Positions 1 through 8,336 of a stretch of 64,000 nucleotides of DNA are shown piece after piece. Numbering within the stretch: position 1 is the first letter of the stretch; each line of letters opens with the position of its first letter. This DNA comes from VXYL01 sp965243095 (GTDB taxonomy: Bacteria; Pseudomonadota; Gammaproteobacteria; Pseudomonadales; Azotimanducaceae). The stretch lies in the NCBI GenBank assembly GCA_965243095.1, contig OZ251530.1:4030001-4094000 (forward strand), given 5' to 3'. The notes beneath the pieces were generated by a model. That model searched no databases and was not told where the DNA came from. It was given only the letters and a program-made list of their open reading frames with translations. A program made the position numbers and the translations under genes.

Positions 1-1
1 G

Positions 2-493
2 GGCCTGGCGTCCGGCGTCGGCGCGCCGACGAAGGGCGCGTGGCGTCTCGAATTGCAAAGCAGCACTCTCGCGTTCGCCGCGGCAACCTACGCCCGCCAC
101 GCCGACGGCTTCGTGACCAGCCTGCACGAGACGGCCCCGACGGACGGTGGCGCAGCGCGGGTGGCCGTGTTCCACCCGGCGTCCAGCGACGAACGGCGCA
201 GCCTCCTGCGCTTGGCCAACAACGGCGACGAGCCGGCGATGGCCACCATCACCGGCGTGGACGACGCCGGCACAGCCGCGGAACCCGTAACCGTCACCGT
301 GCCCGCAAACGAGGCGCTGACGCTCACCGCCGCGCAACTCGAAGACGGCGACGAGGGTTTGGAAGGCGCGCTGGGCGACGGCGAGGGCAAGTGGCGTCTG
401 ACCGTCTCCTTCGACAACCCGCTCGCCGTCATGAGCCTCATGGAAAGCCCCGCCGGCCACCTCTCGAACCTCTCCGCCACCGCAAGGCCGTAA
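2..493 (+). CDS. C-terminal part of a secreted modular protein (5' end outside window)
   Basis: The reading frame is open from base 2 to a TAA at 491-493, so the start lies upstream. The visible 163 residues end with a module also found twice in the metalloprotease at 13461 and twice in the LRR protein at 30187. Shared elements include DGFVTSLHE, FHPASSDERRSLLRLAN, TITGVDDAG, LGDGEGKWRL and VMSLMESPAGHLSNLS. The module looks like a beta-rich extracellular repeat. I do not know a named family for it. The missing N-terminal part probably carries a signal peptide and an effector domain, as in the paralogues, but this cannot be seen. Confidence 0.85.
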   Translation, partial: GLASGVGAPTKGAWRLELQSSTLAFAAATYARHADGFVTSLHETAPTDGGAARVAVFHPASSDERRSLLRLANNGDEPAMATITGVDDAGTAAEPVTVTVPANEALTLTAAQLEDGDEGLEGALGDGEGKWRLTVSFDNPLAVMSLMESPAGHLSNLSATARP

Positions 494-499
494 GCCGTT

Positions 500-560
500 C
501 TGGGATCGCGGGCGTCTCGCCCGCACAGGGTTGGAACACCGAAAGTGCGGGCGAGACGCC
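500..560. repeat. Dispersed palindromic repeat, copy 1
   Basis: Inverted repeat just after the partial CDS. The left arm, gcgggcgtctcgcccgcac (508-526), pairs with gtgcgggcgagacgcc (545-560). The same core recurs near 606-656, 49172-49222, 60298-60376 and 63934-63985. It resembles REP-like intergenic elements and could act as a terminator or mRNA end. Confidence 0.8.
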
Positions 561-568
561 TTGGGTGT

Positions 569-679
569 ACGACAGATCTTTGGTAAGCGGCGGCGGTGGC
601 AAGGCGGGAACGCAGGCGTTCCGCCTGCATGCGGGCGAGACGCCCGCGCTCCCAGCACCCGTCACCCAAGATCTGTCGT
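569..679. repeat. Nested inverted repeat enclosing palindromic element copy 2
   Basis: The 12-bp terminal arms acgacagatctt (569-580) and aagatctgtcgt (668-679) are exact inverted copies. They flank a second copy of the dispersed palindrome (606-656), which here is extended by gcaggcgttccgcctgc. The same extended form occurs inverted at the end of the window (63934-63985). The outline, with terminal inverted repeats around about 87 bp, is MITE-like, but no target duplication is obvious. Confidence 0.65.
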
Positions 680-753
680 GTGAAGAGCGACCGTCGTTGT
701 GCGTTACTATGAACCCTCGGCATTCGATTCGCGAACCTGCAAGGAGACCCGCA

Positions 754-2034
754 ATGAACTTGCCAACCGACCCTTCCGCGCCCGTGCGCTCGCGCTTCCG
801 TTCGCCCGCTCTGCTGGCCTTTGCCGCTCTGGGGCTGCTGGCTGGCTGCGGCGAGACGGCCAGCGAGGCGCCGGCGCCCGACGCCGCGCCCGCCGAGGAG
901 GCCACGAGCACCTTCATCACCATCGGCACCGCCGGCGTCACCGGCGTCTACTACGCGACCGGGGCGCAAATCTGCCGCCTGGTCAACAAGAACACCGCCG
1001 AGCACGGCGTGCGCTGCAGCGTCGAGGCCACCGGCGGCTCCATCTACAACCTCAACACCATCGCCGCCGGCGAGTTGGACATGGGCGTGGCGCAGTCCGA
1101 TATGCAGCACTACGCCTACCACGGCACCAACCAGTTCGCGCCGCCCCCCGATGGCCCTGGCGCGAACCCGGAGCTGCGCTCGGTGTTCTCGGTTCACGCC
1201 GAGCCCTTCACCGTGGTGGCGCGCGCGGACGCGGACATCGCCGCCTTCGCGGACCTGAAGGGCAAGCGCGTCAACATCGGCAATCCGGGTTCCGGGCAGC
1301 GCGGCACGATGGAGGAGTTGATGGCCGCCCTCGGCTGGACAACCGACGATTTCAAGCTCACCAGCGAGCTGAAATCCGCCGAGCAGTCGAAGGCGCTCTG
1401 CGACAACAAGATCGACGCGATGGTGATCACCGTTGGCCACCCCAACGGCATCATCAAGGAGGCCGCCACGGCCTGCGACGTGGTGCTGGTGAACGTGACC
1501 GGCCCGGAAGTGGACCAGCTCGTCGCCGACAACGCCTACTACCGCTACGCCACGATCCCCGGCGGCACCTACCGCGGCACGGACGCGGACGTGTCCACGT
1601 TCGGCGTCGGCGCCACCTTCGTGTCGTCCACCAAGACGCCGGCGGACACGGTTCATGCGGTGGTGGCGGCGGTGTTCGACAACTTCGAGGACTTCAAGAA
1701 GCAGCACCAGTCGTTCGCCACCTTGACCAAGGAGCAGATGGTGGGCGAGGGTTTGTCCGCGCCGCTGCACGATGGCGCCGCCCGCTACTACCGCGACGCC
1801 GGGCTGTTGGCGGCCGACGAGATGCCGGCGGAAGAACTGACGGATGCCGCGGTGGTGCCGGCTGAGGATCTGAACGCGGCCGAGGTGGTGCCGGCGGAAG
1901 ACCTGAACGCCGCCGAAGTGGTGCCGGCGGAAGATCTGAACGCGGCTGAAGTGGTGCCGGCCGAAGACCTGAACGCGGCCGAAGTAGTGCCGGCGGAAGA
2001 CCTGACGCCGGCCGAAGGCAGCGGCGGCGGCTAA
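754..2034 (+). CDS. TAXI family TRAP transporter solute-binding lipoprotein
   Basis: Periplasmic substrate-binding component of a TAXI-type TRAP uptake system. It captures a small organic solute and hands it to the permease encoded next. The ATG at 754 follows aaggag (741-746). Residues 1-32 form a lipoprotein signal ending in the lipobox LLAGC (Cys32). The family signature IGTAGVTGVYYATGAQICRLVN follows in pieces, with later QRGTMEEL and VGATFVSS. The core ends near residue 360 and is followed by a long Ala/Glu/Val tail of five 11-residue repeats that is not part of the family fold. The substrate is unknown; TAXI systems elsewhere take glutamate or other carboxylates. The frame is open far upstream into 40-753, but that part is antisense and intergenic noise. 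Confidence 0.92.
   Translation: MNLPTDPSAPVRSRFRSPALLAFAALGLLAGCGETASEAPAPDAAPAEEATSTFITIGTAGVTGVYYATGAQICRLVNKNTAEHGVRCSVEATGGSIYNLNTIAAGELDMGVAQSDMQHYAYHGTNQFAPPPDGPGANPELRSVFSVHAEPFTVVARADADIAAFADLKGKRVNIGNPGSGQRGTMEELMAALGWTTDDFKLTSELKSAEQSKALCDNKIDAMVITVGHPNGIIKEAATACDVVLVNVTGPEVDQLVADNAYYRYATIPGGTYRGTDADVSTFGVGATFVSSTKTPADTVHAVVAAVFDNFEDFKKQHQSFATLTKEQMVGEGLSAPLHDGAARYYRDAGLLAADEMPAEELTDAAVVPAEDLNAAEVVPAEDLNAAEVVPAEDLNAAEVVPAEDLNAAEVVPAEDLTPAEGSGGG
1852..2016 (+). repeat. Five 33-bp tandem repeats in the TAXI binding-protein gene
   Basis: Units begin at 1852, 1885, 1918, 1951 and 1984. Each encodes VVPAEDLNAAE or a near copy (the last has LTPAE), and a degenerate unit precedes at 1831. 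Differences are mostly synonymous third-position changes, so the repeats are not freshly duplicated and the peptide seems to be maintained. Confidence 0.9.
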
Positions 2035-2058
2035 ACCCGCCCGCTGCTCCCGCCTCGT

Positions 2059-2099
2059 CCGCGGGAACGACATGACTCTGCGCCGCGTCGTTCCCGCGG
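2059..2099 (+). promoter_or_regulatory. Perfect 13-bp stem-loop holding the TRAP permease start codon in its loop
   Basis: ccgcgggaacgac (2059-2071) and gtcgttcccgcgg (2087-2099) are exact reverse complements. The 15-nt loop (2072-2086) begins with the ATG of the permease gene. In RNA this would bury the ribosome-binding region. Stem-loops after binding-protein genes are known to stabilise the upstream mRNA and keep the binding protein in excess. Placing the start codon in the loop suggests translational damping as well. Function is inferred. Confidence 0.6.
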
Positions 2100-4669
2100 T
2101 GGCGCTGGCGTGGTCGGCGTTCCAGTTGTGGATCGCCTCGCCGCTGCCGTTCCTCTTTAGCGAACTGGTCGGCTTCTCGTTCGGCGTCTTCAACAACACC
2201 GAGGCGCGCTCCATCCACCTCGCCTTCGCGGTGTTGCTGGCGTTTCTGGTGTTCCCAGCGCGCCGCCGCACCGCCAAGGAAAAAGTTCCCGTTCTCGATT
2301 GGGCCCTCGCCCTCGTGGCCGCCGCCGCCGCGGCCTACCTCTTCACTTTCTACACCGAACTCGCCAACCGCGCCGGCAACGCCACGACCTTCGACGTGGC
2401 CGTGGCCATCGTCGGCGTCGTCACGCTGCTCGAAGCCACCCGCCGCGCCTTGGGGCCGCCGCTCATGGTGGTGGCGTCGGTGTTCCTCGCCTACACCTTG
2501 CTCGGCCCGTGGATGCCGGACGTGATCGCGCACAAGGGCCAAAGCCTCACCAAGGTGGCGCAGCACCAGTGGCTCACCACCGAGGGCGTATTCGGCATCG
2601 CCTTGGGCGTGGCGACGGATTTCGTGTTCCTGTTCGTGCTGTTCGGCGCGTTGTTGGAACACGCCGGCGCCGGCAACTACTTCATCCGCATGGCGTTCGC
2701 CGGCTTGGGGCATATGCGCGGCGGGCCGGCGAAGGCGTCCGTGGTGGCGTCCGCCGCCACCGGCGTGATCTCCGGCTCCTCCATCGCCAACGTCGCCACC
2801 ACCGGCGTGTTCACGATTCCGCTGATGAAGAAGGTGGGCTTCCCAGGCACCAAAGCGGGCGCGGTGGAGGTGGCGTCCTCCACCAACGGCCAGTTGACGC
2901 CGCCGGTGATGGGCGCGGCGGCGTTCCTGATGATCGAATACGTCGGCATCTCCTACGTCGAGGTGATCAAACACGCCTTGCTGCCGGCGCTGATCTCGTA
3001 CATGGCGCTGGTGTACATCGTCCACTTGGAGGCGTGCAAGGCGAACATGCGGAAGCTTCCCCCGGCCGTCAGCACCACCCTCGTGCGCAAACTCGCGGTG
3101 TTCGCTTTCGTGGTGTTGGTGCTGTGCGTCATCGGCGCGGCGGTGTACCACGGTGTGCGCGCCATTGAAGCGCTGCTGCCCACCGGCGCGCCGTGGCTGC
3201 TCGCGGTGCTGTTGATTGCCGCCTATCTCGGCCTCTTGCTGTGGTCGACGCGGATGCCGGAACTGCCGGAAAGCCAGGACATGGACGAGCTGCCGCGCTT
3301 CGGCCCCACGGCCTTGGCCGGTTTGCACTACCTGCTGCCCATCGTCGTGTTGATGTGGTGCCTGGTGGTGGAACGCTTCTCGCCGGGCTTGGCGGCGTTC
3401 TGGGCCACGGTGTGCATGACGTTCATCGTGGTCACCGAGCGGCCGCTGGCGGCGTTCCTGCGCGGTCGCGCCGCTTGGGGCCGGGAGTTTCGCCGCGGCT
3501 GGACGAACTTGGTGGCCGGCCTCATCGCCGGGGCGCGCAACATGATCGGCATCGGCGTCGCCACCGCCGCCGCCGGGCTGGTGGTGGGCACGGTGACGCT
3601 CACCGGCATCGGCCAGGTGATGGTGGAGTTCGTGGAGCTCATCTCCGGCGGCCACTTGCTGCCGGCGCTGCTGTTCACGGCGATGATCTGCATCGTGCTG
3701 GGCATGGGGCTGCCCACCACGGCCAACTACATCGTGGTGTCCAGCCTGATGGCGCCGGTGGTGGTGGCGCTGGGCGCGGCGAACGGCCTCGTGGTGCCGC
3801 TGGTGGCGGTTCACATGTTCGTCTTCTACTTCGGCATCCTCGCGGACGACACCCCGCCGGTGGGGCTTGCCGCCTTCGCCGCGGCGGCCATCTCCAAGGC
3901 GGATCCGATCCGCACCGGCATCCAAGGTTTCGTGTACGACATCCGCACCGCGGTGCTGCCGTTCATGTTCATCTTCAATACGCAGCTACTCATGATCGAC
4001 ATCGGCGGCGTGGTGGAGTTCGTGCTGGTGGTGGCGTCCGCGGTGTGCGCCATGCTGATGTTCGCCGCCGCCACGCAAGGCTATTGGCTGGTGCGAAGCC
4101 GCCTGTGGGAGACCGCGGCGCTGTTGTTGGTGGCGTTCAGCCTGTTCCGCCCCGGGTTTTGGTGGGACATGGCGTATCCCCGCTACGACATGGCGCCTGC
4201 ACGGGCCGCCGCGGAGGTGGCGGAACGGCTGCCGGACGGCGCGGCGTTGCGGCTGCGCGTGACGGGCGAGACCATCGACGGCCACCATCGCACCAACACC
4301 GTGCGCTTGGAGTTGGGAGAGAGAGCGAGTGATGGCGCCGCGCGCTTGGCCGCGGTGGGTTTGGCTTTGCGGCGAGACGGCGAGCGGGTGTTCATCGACA
4401 ATCTCGCCTTCGGCAGCCCGGCGGCGGGACTGCGGCAGCGCTTCGGCGTGGACTTGGGTTGGGAGGTGCTGCACTTGGAGACGCTGGCCGAACGGCCCGC
4501 GAAACAGTGGGTGTACCTGCCCGCGTTGGCGTTGCTCGGCGTGGTGGGGTTGGCGCAGATGCGTCGGCGGCGCGTGGCCGGGGATTCCCCGCCCGAACGC
4601 GGTGGCGATTCGCTAGAAGCGCCGGTGGATGCGGGAACAACCGCGGCCAGCAGGAGCAGCGCCGCATGA
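2072..4669 (+). CDS. TRAP transporter permease, DctQ-DctM fusion (TAXI type)
   Basis: An 865-residue polytopic inner-membrane protein that uses an ion gradient to import the solute delivered by the binding protein upstream. The first ~200 residues hold four helices (DctQ-like). The large DctM-like part follows, with GxGxPT-type signatures such as GMGLPTTANYIVVSSL and DDTPPVGLAAFAAA. The last ~190 residues contain more helices and a soluble segment like the DUF3394 extension of such permeases. The gene starts 37 bases after the binding-protein stop, with the ATG inside a stem-loop, and its stop overlaps the next ATG (ATGA). A transport operon is therefore clear, while the substrate is not. Confidence 0.92.
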   Translation: MTLRRVVPAVALAWSAFQLWIASPLPFLFSELVGFSFGVFNNTEARSIHLAFAVLLAFLVFPARRRTAKEKVPVLDWALALVAAAAAAYLFTFYTELANRAGNATTFDVAVAIVGVVTLLEATRRALGPPLMVVASVFLAYTLLGPWMPDVIAHKGQSLTKVAQHQWLTTEGVFGIALGVATDFVFLFVLFGALLEHAGAGNYFIRMAFAGLGHMRGGPAKASVVASAATGVISGSSIANVATTGVFTIPLMKKVGFPGTKAGAVEVASSTNGQLTPPVMGAAAFLMIEYVGISYVEVIKHALLPALISYMALVYIVHLEACKANMRKLPPAVSTTLVRKLAVFAFVVLVLCVIGAAVYHGVRAIEALLPTGAPWLLAVLLIAAYLGLLLWSTRMPELPESQDMDELPRFGPTALAGLHYLLPIVVLMWCLVVERFSPGLAAFWATVCMTFIVVTERPLAAFLRGRAAWGREFRRGWTNLVAGLIAGARNMIGIGVATAAAGLVVGTVTLTGIGQVMVEFVELISGGHLLPALLFTAMICIVLGMGLPTTANYIVVSSLMAPVVVALGAANGLVVPLVAVHMFVFYFGILADDTPPVGLAAFAAAAISKADPIRTGIQGFVYDIRTAVLPFMFIFNTQLLMIDIGGVVEFVLVVASAVCAMLMFAAATQGYWLVRSRLWETAALLLVAFSLFRPGFWWDMAYPRYDMAPARAAAEVAERLPDGAALRLRVTGETIDGHHRTNTVRLELGERASDGAARLAAVGLALRRDGERVFIDNLAFGSPAAGLRQRFGVDLGWEVLHLETLAERPAKQWVYLPALALLGVVGLAQMRRRRVAGDSPPERGGDSLEAPVDAGTTAASRSSAA

Positions 4670-5688
4670 CCACCATTCGCGCCGTTCGCTGCCACGCCCT
4701 GAACGACGACGTGGGCACCGTGACGTTGGACGAGTTGCCGCTGCCGCCACCCGGCCCGGGCGAGGTGCAGGTGCGCCTCAAAGCGTGCGCCGTGAACTTC
4801 CCGGACATTCTGATGATCCAGGGCAAGTACCAGCACAAACCGGAACTGCCTTTCGCCCCGGGCGGCGAGGCCGCCGGCGACGTAGCCGCGGTCGGCGCCG
4901 GCGTGACTGGCTGGAAGGAGGGAGACGCCGTGTGCTTCGGCACCCGCAGCGGCGGTTTCGCGGAAGCGGTGAACCTGCCGGCGGCATCCCTCAAACCCGT
5001 TCCGCGCCACATGAGCTACGCCAAAGCCGCCGCCTACGGCACCACCTACATGACCGCCTACGTCGCGCTCAAGGTGCGCGGCGAGCTTGCCGCCGGCGAA
5101 TGGCTGCTGGTGCACGGCGCCACCGGCGGCGTCGGCATGGCGGCGGTGGACCTCGGCAAGCATTACGGCGCCCGCGTGATCGGCACCGGCGGCCGCGACG
5201 ACAAGCTCGCGGTGGTGCGCTCGCGCGGCGCCGACGAGGTGATCAACTACACGCTGCCGGACGGCTCCCTCGGCGGCTTCCGCCAGCGGGTGAAGGAAGT
5301 CACCGGCGCCGGCGGCGCGGACGTGATCCTCGACCCGGTGGGCGGCAGCGTGTTCGACGAATCCCTGCGCTGCATCAACTGGCGCGGCCGCCTGCTCACC
5401 GTCGGCTTCACCAGCGGCCGCTGGCCGCAAGCGCCGGTGAACCTCATCCTGATCAAGAGCATCTCCGTCATCGGCGTGCGCGCCGGCGAAATCGGCCGCC
5501 GCGACCCCGCCCTCGGCCGCCGCAACCAGGAAGCGCTGGCAGAGCTGGCCGAGAGCGGCGCCATCGATCCGCACGTTTGCGCCGGCTTCCCGCTGGAACG
5601 CGCCGTGGACGCCTTGCGCCTGCTGGAGAACCGCGAGGTGGTCGGCAAATGCGTGGTGACCATGAACGGCTACGAGCTCGATAGCTGA
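4666..5688 (+). CDS. NADPH:quinone oxidoreductase-like MDR family protein
   Basis: A 340-residue medium-chain reductase of the zinc-free quinone oxidoreductase group, expected to transfer hydride from NADPH to quinones or enones. The GroES-like N-terminus has VNFPDILMIQGKYQ and PFAPGGEAAG. The Rossmann part has VHGATGGVGMAAVDLGKHYGA and the product ends with ENREVVGKCVV. There are no structural-zinc cysteines. The ATG is preceded by caggagcag and overlaps the permease stop, so it is translationally coupled to the TRAP operon and may act on the imported solute (inference). Confidence 0.9.
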   Translation: MTTIRAVRCHALNDDVGTVTLDELPLPPPGPGEVQVRLKACAVNFPDILMIQGKYQHKPELPFAPGGEAAGDVAAVGAGVTGWKEGDAVCFGTRSGGFAEAVNLPAASLKPVPRHMSYAKAAAYGTTYMTAYVALKVRGELAAGEWLLVHGATGGVGMAAVDLGKHYGARVIGTGGRDDKLAVVRSRGADEVINYTLPDGSLGGFRQRVKEVTGAGGADVILDPVGGSVFDESLRCINWRGRLLTVGFTSGRWPQAPVNLILIKSISVIGVRAGEIGRRDPALGRRNQEALAELAESGAIDPHVCAGFPLERAVDALRLLENREVVGKCVVTMNGYELDS

Positions 5689-5690
5689 CC

Positions 5691-6692
5691 GTGCCCGCGA
5701 ATCCGCAGCCGCGAGGGCACCCCAGCGTCGTGTACCAAGCGCCGGAAGATGTCGCGGTGCCGGGGCAAGTCGTATCCGAAGCCGAAGCGGCGTTCTTCGT
5801 GGAGCACGGCTTTCTGGTCAAAAAAGGTTTGCTCGCCGCCGAAAACGTGGAGCGCGCAATGGAGCGCATCTGGTGGCACGCCGCGGACCGGCTGCCGCTG
5901 GCGCACAACGGCGAGCATCGCCGCCTTGCGCGCGCCGATCCCGCCACTTGGACGAACCCGCGCTGGGCGCGGATGCCGCCGGTGCCGAAGGCCGGGCCGC
6001 ATTTCGGCCGCCAGCGCGTCGTCCACGCCGGCGCCACGGTGAAGCTGCACTACTTGGGGGCGGCGGACTTCCTGCTCGATTTGGTGCCGAACAATCCGCA
6101 TGTGCGGCGCGTGGCCCAGGCGTTGCTGGGCGACCTGCGGGCGAGCGAACGCACCCGCGGCGTCTATGCGTTGTTCCCCACCACGCCGCGGCAGAGCGGC
6201 CCGGCAAAGGCGACGCATGGCCTCGGCCCGCACACCGATCAGGTGTGCCAGCAACTAAACGCCTGCGCCTACCTGGCGGACGTGCCGCCGCGCAACGGTG
6301 GCTTCACGCTGTACCCGGGCAGCCACAAGCGGATGTTTCGCGCGCATCGGTACGCGGCCAACTGGTCGCCGCTGCCGACATACCGCGAGATCATAGGCAA
6401 GGTGGTGGACGACATTCAGCCGTGGGAACTGGCGGGCGGCCAGGGCGATGTGATCTTCTGGCACGGGCGCACCGTACATTCCGCCGGCGTGCATGTGGGC
6501 GACCGCATCCGCTGGGCGGTGTTCGCCGATTTCACCCACGACCGCGAGACGTTGACCGCCGAGGAGCATCTCGCGTGCCGCCAATACGAGTGGTACAAGG
6601 ACGGGAAGCTGTTTCGCCAAGATCGAGAAACAACCGCCGGCGACATGTGGCGCGGCTGGCGTCTCGGCGGCTGGCCGGTGGCGAGGGCTTGA
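5691..6692 (+). CDS. Phytanoyl-CoA dioxygenase (PhyH) family protein
   Basis: A 333-residue Fe(II)/2-oxoglutarate oxygenase-like protein. The metal triad is visible as HTD (H181, D183) in HGLGPHTDQVCQQL and a distal His near 263 in GRTVHSAG, followed by the 2-oxoglutarate-binding Arg region GDRIRWAVFADF. The start is a GTG two bases after the previous stop, consistent with co-transcription from the TRAP operon. PhyH enzymes hydroxylate very diverse small molecules, so the substrate cannot be inferred. Confidence 0.88.
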   Translation: MPANPQPRGHPSVVYQAPEDVAVPGQVVSEAEAAFFVEHGFLVKKGLLAAENVERAMERIWWHAADRLPLAHNGEHRRLARADPATWTNPRWARMPPVPKAGPHFGRQRVVHAGATVKLHYLGAADFLLDLVPNNPHVRRVAQALLGDLRASERTRGVYALFPTTPRQSGPAKATHGLGPHTDQVCQQLNACAYLADVPPRNGGFTLYPGSHKRMFRAHRYAANWSPLPTYREIIGKVVDDIQPWELAGGQGDVIFWHGRTVHSAGVHVGDRIRWAVFADFTHDRETLTAEEHLACRQYEWYKDGKLFRQDRETTAGDMWRGWRLGGWPVARA

Positions 6693-6711
6693 ACGCCGTC
6701 GCGTTGCGCAC

Positions 6712-7554
6712 TCACGGAGCGCTGGCCACTTCCCGCAGCCAAGCCAGCAGTTCCGTGCGCCGATTCGCCACCGCCCGCGTCTTGTAGTCCAACACGCCCG
6801 GCTGCGCGAACGCTTCCAAGATGTCCGCGGCGAGCTTTGGCTGCGCGGCGAGATCCGCGAGCGGGTTCAGGAACACGCGGATGGTGAACAAAATCGCGCC
6901 AGTGCGCGGCAACCGCCGCAAAGTCTGCCGTTCGCAGCGCAGAAACAGCCGTTCCACTGCCCGAGGAGATGGAGCGTGGCGCCTCGGCGCGAGCTGTTCC
7001 GGCGTTCCGAACGGCTCCCCGGAGGCGTGAACAAACCAATTGCCGCGCAGATAGATGCGCCCGGGCGCGAGCTCGCGGAAGAAGTGCCGCATCCGTTCGC
7101 CGATGCCCGCCCGCAGGCCGGCCACCGGATCGTGGATGTCCAGCAGTTCCTTGCCGAGCTTGTCCGCCAGCCGCCAATACGACGGGCTGGCGACGCTGGC
7201 GGCGGTGAGCGCGTAGCGGCCGCCATGCGGCTGCATCACGCACAGATCCTCCTCCACCAACCGCGCCGCAATCGCCAGCGGGTCCGCCGCCGCACACTCA
7301 TCCTTCGGTGGCTGCCCCAAGTGCGTACTAACAAGGCCCAGCACTTCGATTTGCGCGGCCTCTGATTCCGGCAGCGTCTGGCACACAACGCCAGGGCGCG
7401 CGTCCATGCGGCGGAGCTTCGCCGCCATGTACGCATCGTGATCGCGGCTTCGCGTCAGCCATTCGCCGGCGGGAATGGGCCGCAAACCCATCTGCGGCGC
7501 GGCCGACGCCGGCGAGTGCGAGAAAGAGCGGGCGTAGGGAGCGAACTCGATCAT
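6712..7554 (-). CDS. DUF3445 / heme-dependent oxidative N-demethylase-like protein
   Basis: A 280-residue protein read from the ATG at 7554. An upstream in-frame TTG is less likely. Family-type features are an N-terminal YARSF, MGLRPI and W with a Tyr nearby, then GLVSTHLGQP, a central VEEDLCVMQP and a C-terminal ILFTIRVFLNPL. Some members of this family demethylate amines with heme. The role here is unknown. The gene converges on the PhyH gene, is divergent from nothing nearby, and stands 65 bases upstream of rplI on the same strand. Confidence 0.72.
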   Translation of the reverse strand: MIEFAPYARSFSHSPASAAPQMGLRPIPAGEWLTRSRDHDAYMAAKLRRMDARPGVVCQTLPESEAAQIEVLGLVSTHLGQPPKDECAAADPLAIAARLVEEDLCVMQPHGGRYALTAASVASPSYWRLADKLGKELLDIHDPVAGLRAGIGERMRHFFRELAPGRIYLRGNWFVHASGEPFGTPEQLAPRRHAPSPRAVERLFLRCERQTLRRLPRTGAILFTIRVFLNPLADLAAQPKLAADILEAFAQPGVLDYKTRAVANRRTELLAWLREVASAP

Positions 7555-7619
7555 GGTTCTTGTTCCACCGGCACGGGCGCTCGCCGGTTCTCCCAAATTA
7601 GCGGATCGCGTGGCCCCGG

Positions 7620-8066
7620 CTACTCCGCCACCACCTCGATCAGCACCTGTTGCGTTACGTCGGCGTGGAGTTGGATGTCCACTTCGTGCTCGCCCAGGGA
7701 GCGGATGACGCCTTCCGGCATGCGGACTTCGCTTTTCGCCACCGGCAGCACGGCTTGGGTGAGGGCTTCGGCGATGTCGGCGGTGCCCACGGAGCCGTAG
7801 AGCTTGCCCTCGTCGCTGGCGCGGGCGACGATGGTGACGCGCTGATCGGCGAGCGCGGCGGCGCGATCGCCGGCGTCGGTGAGCTTGGCGTTGGCGGCCG
7901 CTTGCAGTTCGGCGCGGCGGGCCTCGAACACCGCTCGGTTGTCCGCCGTGGCCTGCACCGCCTTGCCGGTGGGGATGAGGAAGTTGCGGGCGTAGCCGTT
8001 CTTCACGGCGACTTCCTCGCCGAGGTCGCCTAGGTTGCTCACCCGTTCGAGAAGGATGATGTCCAT
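7620..8066 (-). CDS. rplI: 50S ribosomal protein L9
   Basis: A 148-residue L9. It starts MDIILLERVSNLGDLGEEV, with the conserved VKNGYARNFLIP motif, a central Ala-rich helix, and the C-terminal domain EGKLYGSVGTADIAEAL. It binds 23S rRNA at the base of the L1 stalk. It is the last gene of the rpsF-rpsR-rplI operon, 26 bases after rpsR. Confidence 0.98.
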   Translation of the reverse strand: MDIILLERVSNLGDLGEEVAVKNGYARNFLIPTGKAVQATADNRAVFEARRAELQAAANAKLTDAGDRAAALADQRVTIVARASDEGKLYGSVGTADIAEALTQAVLPVAKSEVRMPEGVIRSLGEHEVDIQLHADVTQQVLIEVVAE

Positions 8067-8092
8067 TGTTCGCGTCTCCGCCGCGCTAGGCG

Positions 8093-8320
8093 CTACTGGT
8101 GCTGGTCCGTGTAGGGCAGCAGCGCCAGATAGCGCGCCCGCTTGACGGCGGCGGCCAACTGGCGCTGGTACTTGGCGCTGGTGCCGGTGATGCGGCTGGG
8201 CACGATCTTGCCGGTCTCGGTGATGTACTGCTTGAGCAGGTCGAGATCCTTGTAGTCGATCTCCTTGATGCCCTCCGCGGTGAAGCGGCAGTAGCGCTTG
8301 CGTCCAAATCTGCGCGCCAT
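8093..8320 (-). CDS. rpsR: 30S ribosomal protein S18
   Basis: A 75-residue S18 with FTAEGIKEIDYKDLDLLKQY and the typical C-terminal SAKYQRQLAAAVKRARYLALLPY. It forms a heterodimer with S6 on the 30S platform. It lies between rpsF and rplI; priB, which separates S6 and S18 in many gammaproteobacteria, is absent here. Confidence 0.98.
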   Translation of the reverse strand: MARRFGRKRYCRFTAEGIKEIDYKDLDLLKQYITETGKIVPSRITGTSAKYQRQLAAAVKRARYLALLPYTDQHQ

Positions 8321-8336
8321 GTTCGTTCGCCTCCCG

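Noticed and set aside
40..753. Extension of the binding-protein frame upstream to base 40
   Set aside because: The upstream part overlaps the partial gene in another frame and a repeat; the ATG at 754 with a ribosome site and lipobox is the correct start.
88..2277. 729-codon open frame on the minus strand
   Set aside because: Antisense to the TAXI binding protein and neighbours; translation is low-complexity.
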